Positions 32,165 through 41,900 of a stretch of 64,000 nucleotides of DNA are shown here, piece by piece (position 1 is the stretch's first letter; every line of letters begins with the position of its first letter). The stretch lies in NCBI GenBank assembly GCA_000507305.1, contig DF241148.1:8219-72218 (forward strand), in the 5' to 3' direction. Under the pieces are notes generated by a model. The model was not told the origin of the DNA, did not search any database, and worked only from the letters and a program-made list of their open reading frames with translations. The position numbers and the translations under genes were made by a program. Source of the stretch: Breviolum minutum Mf 1.05b.01. Its lineage: Eukaryota > Sar > Dinophyceae > Suessiales > Symbiodiniaceae.

Positions 32165-32316
32165 CTGTTCCAGTCAAACCGCTGGAACTCACACCCCACT
32201 TGTTCCCAGCAAAGGCCTGCAAGACTTCTGACCAAAGCGTCAACAATTTCCCAAAGACATTGAAAAAACAGCAGCACCTCTTTTACTGTCAAAGGCTTCT
32301 CAGAGAGCGATGGACC
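32165..32316 (-). CDS. Exon of the 30.8-36.5 kb gene
   Basis: Between GGACAG|GGTCC and GGAACAG|GTGCGG the frame reads PSLSEKPLTVKEVLLFFQCL, then WEIVDALVRSLAGLCWEQVG. It is amphipathic and helical. The phase with the upstream exon is not resolved, so one exon may be missing. Confidence 0.45.
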
Positions 32317-32711
32317 CTGTCCAAAGGGAAGAAATGATGGACACAAAATGAAAAAACGTGAAAAAGAAAACAGTGATCTTGGGTCATTGTTTCCACCCAC
32401 TATCAGAAAATTTGATTAGAAGTGGGACTGTAAGCACGATTTGTTCCACTGAAACTTCGGCAAGTCTTCTGTTGTGGCCCTCAAAGTGTTGGGTTGCCGA
32501 GCCGTTCGATCCATGCCAAGCCACTCTTGCCTACAGCTTGGAACAAAACTTCGAGAAACGCTCCGAACTTGTTAAAAATAATTGGATGGCACTTCAGTGT
32601 GAGGGGGAGTTGGTAAATCAAAATGGTCAGATTCATTCAGATTCAACAAACAAACTCTTGTACCTACTCTGAATGGCCTGTACAGTATCATATGCCAACA
32701 CTCTAAGATAC

Positions 32712-32921
32712 TCTGCTCCAGCCTCAGGACGAAAGACCATGGCTCGCGGCCGTTCAACGACACGATGTTGCCAGTCTGCTTCATCGCCAAGTTCCTCACA
32801 GCGGCAATGAAGCTAGTGGATGTTACTGGATAGTGTAGTCTCCACGGTTCATCTGTGTTTGGAAGCGCATAACAAAGCTCTCTGTGAAAGTATCCAAACT
32901 GCAGCATTCGGCCAATCCCAT
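32712..32921 (-). CDS. Exon of the 30.8-36.5 kb gene
   Basis: Between TTTTAG|ATGGG and GAGCAGA|GTATC there are 210 bp of clean frame: GIGRMLQFGYFHRELCYALP, then WRLHYPVTSTSFIAAVRNLA and QTGNIVSLNGREPWSFVLRL. It reads like a folded globular domain. No family was recognised. Confidence 0.5.
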
Positions 32922-34975
32922 CTAAAATGATTCATTCAGCAGTAATCCGATGCAATCCGATTCGTCTCTGGTGACGTCCTGAGTTTGTGTGAGGATGTCT
33001 TCTCGCCCACAGCCCAGGTTAGTCCATAGACCTCCGACTCTACCGGTAGGGACAGGGTGATCCGAGTGACTCGTCATGCAGCAAATCAGATCCGTCTTTG
33101 ACGACCGATCTTCCGGCCTTCCAGAAGCGGAGGACTGCTGCTCCGACCTTTCAACTATCACGTTTTTTAACGAGACTGACTGACACTATCTTGGGACGTC
33201 TTGGGATGCTGCGATGCAAACATCTTTGCATTTTAACAAGGCCATTGGGCCATGCCATGACTTGCAGACCGATTTACCTTGCCTCTACGTTCTGAATCAT
33301 GGACTTTGGCACAAATGGAATTGCCTTCACAGGTGTCCAACACGCTATGGGGGCATAGGGTCGCAAAGTCTGCAAAAGTATGCAAAGCTGCTAGCAACCA
33401 AAGTCTCAAACGATTCTATCCAGATTTGTCGCGTGCTGTTCGTTGTTTGCCTTTTTCAAAATCTACCACAGTTGTCATCATTGTCATCTATTTCCAGCCT
33501 CTCGGTGAAGGGCACTCCAGCTGCACAAGAAAAGAATGGCGGCCCGTCGACGTGCCTGGAAGCAAGCCCGTCGAAAGAACACGGATGTGACGCGGCAATC
33601 TTTGCTGTTCCTTTTACTGCATGCATATTTCAATTTTATTGACATCTGATGTTGTACATTCGTTGCACCAGAAGCTGTTTGACAGCCACATGTCACAGTA
33701 GCCCACCATGGCCTGTTCCAGAGTCTTAAAGCGAAGCTCTGCCCAACGTAAAGTTCCACGACTCCTGCCATAGAAGTGAAATAAACATGAAAAGGAGTTC
33801 ATTGTGGCGTGCAAAAATAAAACATGTGTTCTACGATGAGCTTCTATTCAAAAGGTTTTTGGAGCATTTTCTCTGGGCTCAAATGGACTCAGCTTCTGAC
33901 GCCAGCAGAGCAGGATCTTTCACTTCTCCATGCCTGTGACATCAAACATATCCAACATGTTCCAACAGTATCGGATATTATTGTTTGGGTTCTAAAATCG
34001 TCTGACTATATAATACTATATATCATTCATACATATACGTAATATTACATATTATATGCATATATCTTATATTGCCACATATCATTTCAAAACTTCAGCT
34101 ACATTGTATGTCCAAACCACCGTCTCAAAATTACCTCTGAAAATGATCTGATCATCATCGGGAAACCAGTGATTGCCTACAGATAGACACAGCCAAATGG
34201 AAATTCTCTAAGAACTTGAGGTTCCGGGCTGGCCCTGTGCCTGATGTTCTAAGGAGGGCATTTGCCTTGGCAACAGGGTCTCATTGAGACCTCAAGGCAT
34301 AGCCAGTATACACATGTTTGTTGTTGAATTTCTATCATTATCACACCTGAAATGATAGTCATGTCAAGATTCTATTTGCTGCAATTCTGTACTCAACAGA
34401 TTCAAACTTAGCTTCAATGATCTCTTGGAAACAGCTGTGTCCCTCACACTGTGATGAAGTCACTCTCACGTGGCTCCACCATTCCCTGCAGAATCAAACC
34501 ATGAAGTCCAGGAACTCCGGAAGAAGAGCCTTGGGATGTGAAATCGAAATGAACTGAAAGGAAAACATGGAAATCATGACAGTTATGACATTGCTGAAAA
34601 AAACATTTTGAGACATCTGCACGGGTTAACTTGGAAATGGTTGAAACTTGTTGAAAGTTGACTCCAAGGTCGAATCATTCCGACCCGACTGGAAGATCAA
34701 ACGCCATGATGCGACGATCAACCCTTCCCCAATTGTTTTTGCTGCTTGTCGTCTGCTGCGCTGGCACTCAGAATTTGAGATACACGCCTAAGTCTGCGAA
34801 AGAGTAAGAACGCATCAACGCGGTTGCCCATCAGTACAGTTTGTGCATGTGGCACACAGTTACCCAAATGGATTGATGTTCTGTTTGCATGGTCTCAAAA
34901 ATTCTGAGGCCCAGCAGGCACAGCAAAGGATCACATAGATGATAATGCAAGCGAATGCAGGCCGAATATCAATAC

Positions 34976-35174
34976 CTGGTGAAGCGCAACACTAAAGCCA
35001 GAAGCCCATAGCCCAATACAGCCCGGACATCAAAAATCTTGGAGTCACAGATTGACGACGGTGAAAGCATCGGCCGTGCCAAAAAAAGGGATCGCAGCAG
35101 AACCGAATTGAGATGTTGGATTCCGTTGGATGCTTGGATAAGTTTTGTTGAAGGCCATTGAAGAAAGCCTAAGC
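34976..35174 (-). CDS. Exon with membrane segment, 30.8-36.5 kb gene
   Basis: Between TTCCCAG|GCTTAGG and CACCAG|GTATTG the frame reads LGFLQWPSTKLIQASNGIQH, LNSVLLRSLFLARPMLSPSS and ends in a hydrophobic run (FDVRAVLGYGLLALVLRF). The splice sites are canonical. Confidence 0.5.
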
Positions 35175-35570
35175 CTGGGAAAGGTGGACACTGACACACC
35201 TCATACAAATGTAGATCAAAATGCAATACATGATATATTATACGTAAAAAGTATGTGTGTATATAAAACACATTATGTTATGTTCCATCAATTTAATACT
35301 GATATACTCTAGTATGTGATTGTGATTCACTTTTATATTGTATATTAAATATGCAACAGTAATCAACAGTATATATCGTCATATTTCTTTAAACCGGACG
35401 AGTTGCGTCTGGCTCTCAGCACTCCTAGCTGCTTCATCTTGTGGTAGCGTTGCCATCCAACCTGAAGTCAAAACAAACCGAAGATCAACCACCTTTCAGT
35501 GAAGCAACACGGCAGAGGCTGTGTTCCAATTTTCTGCATGTCACCTTGCCATGTTTCCTCCTACAAATTG

Positions 35571-35690
35571 TCAAGGCACTAGCAGTGCCAGAGTTGCGAC
35601 GATCACCAGAGCAATGCTTACAATCATGGAAAATGAGATCTTGAATTTCCTCAAGCGTCGCAGCCGCAGATCAAAAAACAAGGTCAAGCC
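35571..35690 (-). CDS. Possible transmembrane exon, 30.8-36.5 kb gene
   Basis: The minus strand encodes GLTLFFDLRLRRLRKFKISF, followed by the very hydrophobic SMIVSIALVIVATLALLVP. A basic cluster before a single transmembrane helix fits the inside-positive rule. Exon ends are approximate. Confidence 0.4.
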   Translation of the reverse strand, partial: GLTLFFDLRLRRLRKFKISFSMIVSIALVIVATLALLVP

Positions 35691-36163
35691 AGGAAACCCA
35701 GAAAACAAATGAAAGAAATATGGATACGAATGGAAGATTATGTTGGGCAAAGTGTTGTCTTGAAGAATGACGCGCTGGTTTGCAACATTCAAATGGACCA
35801 AATGGACATGTCGATCAGCAAATTATTCATAGAATTGCCAAACTATGTCTGCACTGAAGTGCTCCAGCACTGGCCTCTGTGTTTTCTCGCAAAGAAATGC
35901 CCATGGCCCATGCCCATTCCCTCTATTGAGAACAATCAACTCAACTTCAATTTTCAGCTGCTTCAGGTCCGCAACGCAGATCTTCCCCGTACACGGTCCG
36001 CTACGCAGATCTTCCCGACATCCCAAAACAAGAGTCCAAACATCAGAGATGTTTTTTGGGGAATACGATAGAAAAACGTTGATCTTTGGGTCTCCCGAAT
36101 AATCTGCAGTCCAGTCGCTTGTCGTAGGCGATTGGTATGAAAGCAAAGCAAAACCTTACTCAC

Positions 36164-36493
36164 CAAGAAAGCGACGAATACAAAAGACTCGAAGGAGAAA
36201 GGTTCGGACAAATTGAACAAATACAGTATTTCTATAAATCAAAGATACCAGTACTGCAACATAAATAAACACGATGTGATCAAAATCAACTTCGGAGTAT
36301 ATACATGATCGGGCTTCCACTTGAACGAAAGGATACATGTAGATAAATGACTTCATCTGGGACAGGAGATGAGAACTTCTGGAATGGAACTTCGTTGCAT
36401 CAAACCGAAAACTGCGGTAAGACATATCCTGTGCCACATCCTGTTTAAGGGAAGCGACATCATCTTTGAGGTCGCCAGGCTTGTTCTGGTCCT
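36164..36493 (-). CDS. Upstream exon with membrane segment, 30.8-36.5 kb gene
   Basis: From CACAACAG|AGGACC to the canonical donor CTTG|GTGAGTAAGG, 330 bp read through. A charged N-terminal half (EDQNKPGDLKDDVASLKQDV) is followed by DMSYRSFRFDATKFHSRSSH and then a hydrophobic helix (DHIVFIYVAVLVSLIYRNTV). It suggests the first membrane-proximal part of an integral membrane protein; earlier exons may lie beyond the retrotransposon. Confidence 0.5.
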
Positions 36494-36681
36494 CTGTTGT
36501 GAGGTCAGGTTTGAATTCGGCAATACGAATCATGTGATGATCATATCAGCCTGCAAGCCTTGCCTATGCCTATGCTTGAAAAATGAGTAAAACTAAGTCA
36601 TGTCATGTCCATGTGGATCAGGAGTCATCGCTCACAAGACGTTCGCATATAATCGCATGGTTTGTCTACGCATATTTCACA

Positions 36682-36686
36682 GTCAC
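36682..36686. other. Target-site duplication, left copy (GTCAC)
   Basis: GTCAC lies directly before the left LTR and is repeated directly after the right LTR (45774-45778). A 5-bp duplication is typical of Ty1/Copia integration. Confidence 0.95.
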
Positions 36687-36963
36687 TGCGAAGCTGCACT
36701 TGGGAGCGAGCTGAGCAAAGCACGAACTGTTTTACTGCGCAAAAGACAAAAGATGCGTTATGGTGAAACATGAAACTGATCCTTCTGCATGTGCTGTTTC
36801 TCTATGCTGGTATGCTGTTGACTCTTCTATATCCTGCTGCAGACCGAAGGTGTCTAGGCCAGGCATGCAACCATGCCTTTGCTTCTTGGGCCAGCATGTC
36901 TCTGGCACTCTCACATCTGCGGCTTGATCGAACAGGTACTGCTAACCTCAGGAGAATTCCACA
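36687..36963 (-). repeat. 3' LTR (277 bp)
   Basis: This is the left copy on the plus strand and the 3' LTR of the minus-strand element. It reads TGCGAAGC...ATTCCACA on the plus strand. I see no difference from the copy at 45497-45773. Confidence 0.97.
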
Positions 36964-36970
36964 CTGGTAA

Positions 36971-36984
36971 TTTTCTTTTCTTTC
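36971..36984 (-). other. Polypurine tract of the retrotransposon
   Basis: On the minus strand GAAAGAAAAGAAAA lies 7 bp before the 3' LTR and overlaps the end of the spacer after the pol stop (36987-36989). This is the expected plus-strand primer for reverse transcription. Confidence 0.75.
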
Positions 36985-36986
36985 GA

Positions 36987-38927
36987 TCAAGACTGCTCGA
37001 CAACCTCTTCCTCAGATGTTGCTTCTAATCCTTCTTTCTTCACATCTTCAGCCACTGCTTTCCTCCTCAAGGTATTGGCTGCGGCTTTCTTCGTAGGCTT
37101 GTCCAGCTTCTCTGCTCTCCTCTGTCTCTCAAGCCTTTTCTTCTCCTTAAGGGCCTTGTTCTTCTCAGTCTGCACCAGAGAGGTAATGCCTGTCCTCATG
37201 AACTCTCTAAGCGTGTCCTTCTCGGCATTGCTCTTGGTCAAAACATTGGCGATGTTCTGCATACCATCGATCCATCTAACTGACGCTCCTTCTTGCCGAA
37301 CGGTCTCACGCAAAAGTGCTCCCTCAATGGCCATCCTCTTATCTGTTGAAGTCGAAGTGGCATCCTTCTGCAAATAGTCATAGACACTGCGAGCATCAGT
37401 GACATAAACTCTTTGCCTTCTCTGGACCACCAATGGCCAATTCTGCAGGTCGATCTCACCTGTGAGGGCTTCTTCTAAGAGCACAGCACACCAATCTCCT
37501 GCCTCAACTGCTTCTGCTAAATGGCTCGCCTCAGCTGCAAGCGTAGATCTACACACTCGCTTCGTCACACCTGACTGGAAAGCAATGATATTGGCTCTGG
37601 CCTCCTGATCTGACAACACCTCTGGGTTTGCCAGCAATAGGAAGTATCCACCCACGGACCGGTATCGGATGATGTCGTCCTTCTCCGCAGTTCCATTGGC
37701 ATGTCCAGAATCTGCCAGGTGTATCAACACTGCTTGACGTAAATCCACGTCTGCCCAGTAGCGAAGTCTGAAGTCTGCTCCACGTCTTGCCGCACCAACG
37801 AACTGCTTCAGCTTGATAAGGTCGGCCACACAAGCATCTGTCTTGCATCTCTGAATGCAACCATTCTCATAGGCAAGGTCACACCTCAATTGGCGTGTCA
37901 GCCAGCCAAGCTCTCCGGCACTGCTCTGGAAAACTTCCATTTCTTGTGATGTCAAAGAAGATTCCAGTTGCTTTCTTCTGCTGGCATCTATCTTGATGTT
38001 CCTCATGCTGAGGGCATAGTTTCTCATCGACACATCAATGTGACCTTCTGTTGTTTGTTTCATTTCTCTGCCTCTGAAAATGAACTCTTTGAAATGGTTG
38101 GTGGCGAACTCCAGGGCTTTGCTTGACTTCTTGAAAGCTTGCTCTTGAAAGTCTTTATGAACTCCACCCTCCAGATCATCGACGTGGGTCACCAAGATTC
38201 CTCGGAGCTTGCCTTGCTCTCGTAGGAAAAATAGTGCAGGCTCAAGTCGTGATTCGACCCAACCATCGGATTCCAAATGCTCCTTCAACGCCAGCCAAAA
38301 CATCCGGGCAGCCTCTGAAAAACCATAGATGGCTTTCTTCGCCTTCAACAACTGCTTGGGCTTCAGGTCTGGAAGACCTCCTCTTGGTTGTTCCAAGTAA
38401 ATGTCGCGGCTGACTGATTTCCCGGAAAAATATGCGTTTTTGACGTCCTTGGAGATAAGGGCGAAATTCATGTACGCGACGATCGCGAGGCAAAGGCTTT
38501 CAGCTAAGGCACTAGCTGTTGGGGCGTCCCTTCTATAGTGCCCCAAACTCTTGTCTTTAAAGCCCTGCACAACGAGGCGAGACTTCGCGAGGAAGGGGGC
38601 CCCCACTATTCCATCGTTTTTGTTTGTTCTCACCCACCGCGTGGGGATGATGAGATCTGGGTGATCTTCTCTGATGGCATCACTGTCTCTCAAAGACAGC
38701 ACTTCTACGGCCTCCTTCTCTTTCCATGCCTTCCATTCTTTGGCATCGGCTCCTTCTTCGATGAACATCATCCTCTGCTCTTCATTCAACTCGTTGAGCT
38801 TGATTTCTTTTCTTCCCTTCTTCTTAACTCCAGCCTCTGAAGCTGTAGCTCCCATGGCATACTCATACATGTCCACATACTTGTCCTCAAAGTCGTTGCG
38901 GTGAACTCCAAAGATGAAATCGGACAA
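36987..38927 (-). CDS. Copia reverse transcriptase and RNase H
   Basis: The frame of about 646 codons is entered by frameshift from the integrase frame; it is open upstream to a TGA at 38976-38978. Numbering from 38927, residues about 93-340 are the Copia-type RT: KSRLVVQGFKD, catalytic Asp in SKDVKNAYFSGK (D161), EQPRGGLPDLKP and the active-site pair in VTHVDDLEG (D250/D251, HVDD in place of YVDD). Residues about 400-520 are RNase H, with D406 (LADSGH), E467 (LAAEASHLAE) and D511 (VTDARSVYDY). The C-terminal 70 residues are Lys/Arg/Glu-rich. It copies element RNA into DNA in the particle. Confidence 0.95.
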   Translation of the reverse strand: MSDFIFGVHRNDFEDKYVDMYEYAMGATASEAGVKKKGRKEIKLNELNEEQRMMFIEEGADAKEWKAWKEKEAVEVLSLRDSDAIREDHPDLIIPTRWVRTNKNDGIVGAPFLAKSRLVVQGFKDKSLGHYRRDAPTASALAESLCLAIVAYMNFALISKDVKNAYFSGKSVSRDIYLEQPRGGLPDLKPKQLLKAKKAIYGFSEAARMFWLALKEHLESDGWVESRLEPALFFLREQGKLRGILVTHVDDLEGGVHKDFQEQAFKKSSKALEFATNHFKEFIFRGREMKQTTEGHIDVSMRNYALSMRNIKIDASRRKQLESSLTSQEMEVFQSSAGELGWLTRQLRCDLAYENGCIQRCKTDACVADLIKLKQFVGAARRGADFRLRYWADVDLRQAVLIHLADSGHANGTAEKDDIIRYRSVGGYFLLLANPEVLSDQEARANIIAFQSGVTKRVCRSTLAAEASHLAEAVEAGDWCAVLLEEALTGEIDLQNWPLVVQRRQRVYVTDARSVYDYLQKDATSTSTDKRMAIEGALLRETVRQEGASVRWIDGMQNIANVLTKSNAEKDTLREFMRTGITSLVQTEKNKALKEKKRLERQRRAEKLDKPTKKAAANTLRRKAVAEDVKKEGLEATSEEEVVEQS

Positions 38928-41900
38928 ACTGATTCCTTCTGCCTGAAATGTCGGAAATAGCTCTTGACGGCCACTTCATCCAGGAATCCTTTCTTCTCCA
39001 CTGCCAGGTAAGAAAACAAACCTTCTTCTCTGTCTCCTGGCTCTAACATCCTCAATCTCTTGGATGCTCTCTCTGAAGCCTCTGTTCCTTCATCCTCTTG
39101 AATCACCGGCAGGACTTCAGATGGAAGTGCTTGGTGATAATCATCACGGTGCGGGTCATACTCAACCTCTCGGGGGGCTGTTGAACTCGGACCTGCTGCT
39201 TCAGACTCAGGTGGGCCATGTTTCTTCCTCATCTCATCCATTCTCCTCTGCTTCTTTGCATCTCTTTCCTCATGCCACTGCTGAAAGAAGCGTGCTGACC
39301 TGAGCTGTCTCCTCTCTTCCATCTCAGATTCCATCCTGATTCTTGCCATGCTAGTGGACGCTGATGACAGGTCCTCCTCTTCTGCAACCTCTCTTGGTGC
39401 AGCCTCTGCTCTCTCCTCAGCTTGCTCTCTCCTCTCTTCTTCCTCTTCTTCTTGGGCTTCCTCCTCTGGAAAACCTTCCTCTGGAGGCTTAGGCTGCGAC
39501 CTCAAATCAATGAAGCCAGTCCCTCCTGCTGCTGGCTTGGCATCCAAAAGCTCCATCTCGGTTCCAACCACTGTCCATTGTTGGATCTCCTCATCAAAAG
39601 CGAAAGCCAAATGCTCAGGACTGGCGGCCACAATCAATCCTCTATGTGACAACCAAACTGTATGGCTTCCCTCGTGACCAATCACTCGAGCGACACCTCG
39701 CCAACAGGAAGGACCAGGTTCTCGATCTGCTGCATCAAAGAAGAACACATAGCTGCCAACCGGGAAAGGGCCTCTTGACGGTCTCACTCTCCTCAATTCA
39801 GCCCGTTTCAGGGCTTCTGAGTTGCTGGCTTGGACAAAGGCCTCTCTGGCCAGAAACCTCAACTTGCTCTTAAGATAGAACCTACTGGTAGGCGTGGTCG
39901 ACAATGACAAGGCTCCAAGTCTTACCGCCTCAGAGTCATCTGCCAAATCTGCTGGAAGACGAATGCTTCTGCCCAGCACCCACTGTGTTGGGGAAAACCC
40001 TGACTTCCGCACCATAGTGTTCTTTGCCTGGTTTATGGCGGAGGTGGCATGGATCATCAGCTCTTTTCCAGCCAGCTGCTCAGCCCACACCAGCTTCTTA
40101 ACCATCTTCTTCCAGATATCGCCATGCCGTTCAACTTGTCCTAACTGCCACGGTGATGCTCTAGCTGCGGCATCGAAGTAGCATCCTTCGTGAGCAAGTG
40201 CTTCGGCAAACTCAGACATGAAGTATTTTGCTCTATCTGTGAAAACTCCATGTTCAGGATAGCCTGCCCAACTTGTCCATCCCGTCTCAAAGGCTCTCAA
40301 GGCTGCGGCTGCTGTGGGATTGAAAGATGTATCCTCCAGCAGCACACAAATCTGAAAGGCTGTTCCTTGACATAGGACATTGAGCCACGACCAACTATGG
40401 CCGTTAGCGTCCTTCTCCTGAAAGACATCCACACCAATCTGCACGTTAAACTCCTCAGTCAAAGGCAACTTGGAAGGGCGTGGATGCTTCGGCAACTGAA
40501 TCCTCGGACAATCTTTGCACCTGAAAAGACGGCAAGCTCGGATTGCTACCTCAGAGGCTCTGCTCACTCTCATGGCTCTCAACATCTGAAGAACTGTGGC
40601 ATGCCCAAGATTGACGTGGATCCTCCGCAACGCCAACTTGAGCTCTCTTGGAAGTGACTGCCATTTCTGTTCCCTCTCCTGCTCTCTCAATATGGTCCTT
40701 GCATCACCAGGCTCCTCTTTCTCCTCATCTCCAATTGGCCTCCCATAAAGAAGAACGCAGACCTCTCGGTTCTCTGCCACCAAAGGTCTTGTTTGGGATG
40801 ACGGTGCCTGCTGATGCCACTCTTCCCAACTTGTAGTGAGGCAATGACCATTCTGAAGTAACAAAAGTGCTTTCCTCAAAGGGGCTTCCACTGGAGAACT
40901 CAAAGGCTGTGGCTTCCTCAATTTCTTTGCATTTAAAGCGCCAAAGATCAACGTCACATCGGCATTGGCACTCTCGATACTCCTCCACAGAGCACCGACC
41001 TCATCCTCCAGGGAAATGACTTGCCAGTCTCTACCTCCTTTCTCTACCAAATGATCTCTTGTCCTCTCCAGAAGTCCTGCTACATCCTCAGCTTCTAACT
41101 CTTGCCAGAAACCTCGCTGTAGCTGTCTCGTTCTGGCTCTTCTTCTCCTCAAAGTGGCATCTCCTCCACCTGGAGTTGCTGGCGCCCTTGACCCTTGGTT
41201 CGGGGTTCGAAGTCCATCGTCCCCGGGAGATCGAAGTCCATCGGCAGGGGTTCGAAGTCCATCGCCACCTGCAATCTCCGGGCCATCTTCTAAGAACGGA
41301 GGTGCCGACTCGGGGAGTGCTGAGTCTTGCACCGGCTCCTTGACATCAACCTCTGTTCTCCCAGTCCAGTACTTCCCTTGTCTCTTTATGGGGTCGTCTG
41401 GACTTGTCCACTCATCCTCAAATTTCTCCTCAGTGCCATCCTCATACTTCAGAAAAGTGACTCTCCTTGGAAGAATGTCTTGAAAGTCACAGGGCATTCC
41501 GTCGACACTCATAGGGGAGAACAAAGCCAAACGTGGGGCAAGGTGATGCCTCACGATCTTTCCGGGCAAACTCTGCCAAGAGTCCAATTGCAACTCCTCT
41601 AAGTTCTCATCGGTCTCCATAGCTGGTTCTGACAAGAGATCCTCACCCCCTGCAAAACTGAGATCTTCCACGACTCGAGAAGCATAGCCAATCTTCATGC
41701 TGTCCAAAACACCTTGACAAATGGCCTTACAAAGGCCAACTGGATAGGCCGCTGCTTGACTCGATCTTCTCCCAAACTTGTTGTTTCCGAGGACCAACTG
41801 ATGCGATCCCCACTTGCAGGTACATCTCTTACCAAGGTGGTTCAGGAGCACTTCATCATTGGAAAGCCAGCCTGTTGGCTTCCTTATAGGTTTTCCACTC

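Noticed and set aside
36687-36963. LTR-internal open frames of about 60 codons, present in both LTRs
   Set aside because: They are short, start and end inside the LTR, and have no features; ordinary non-coding LTR sequence.
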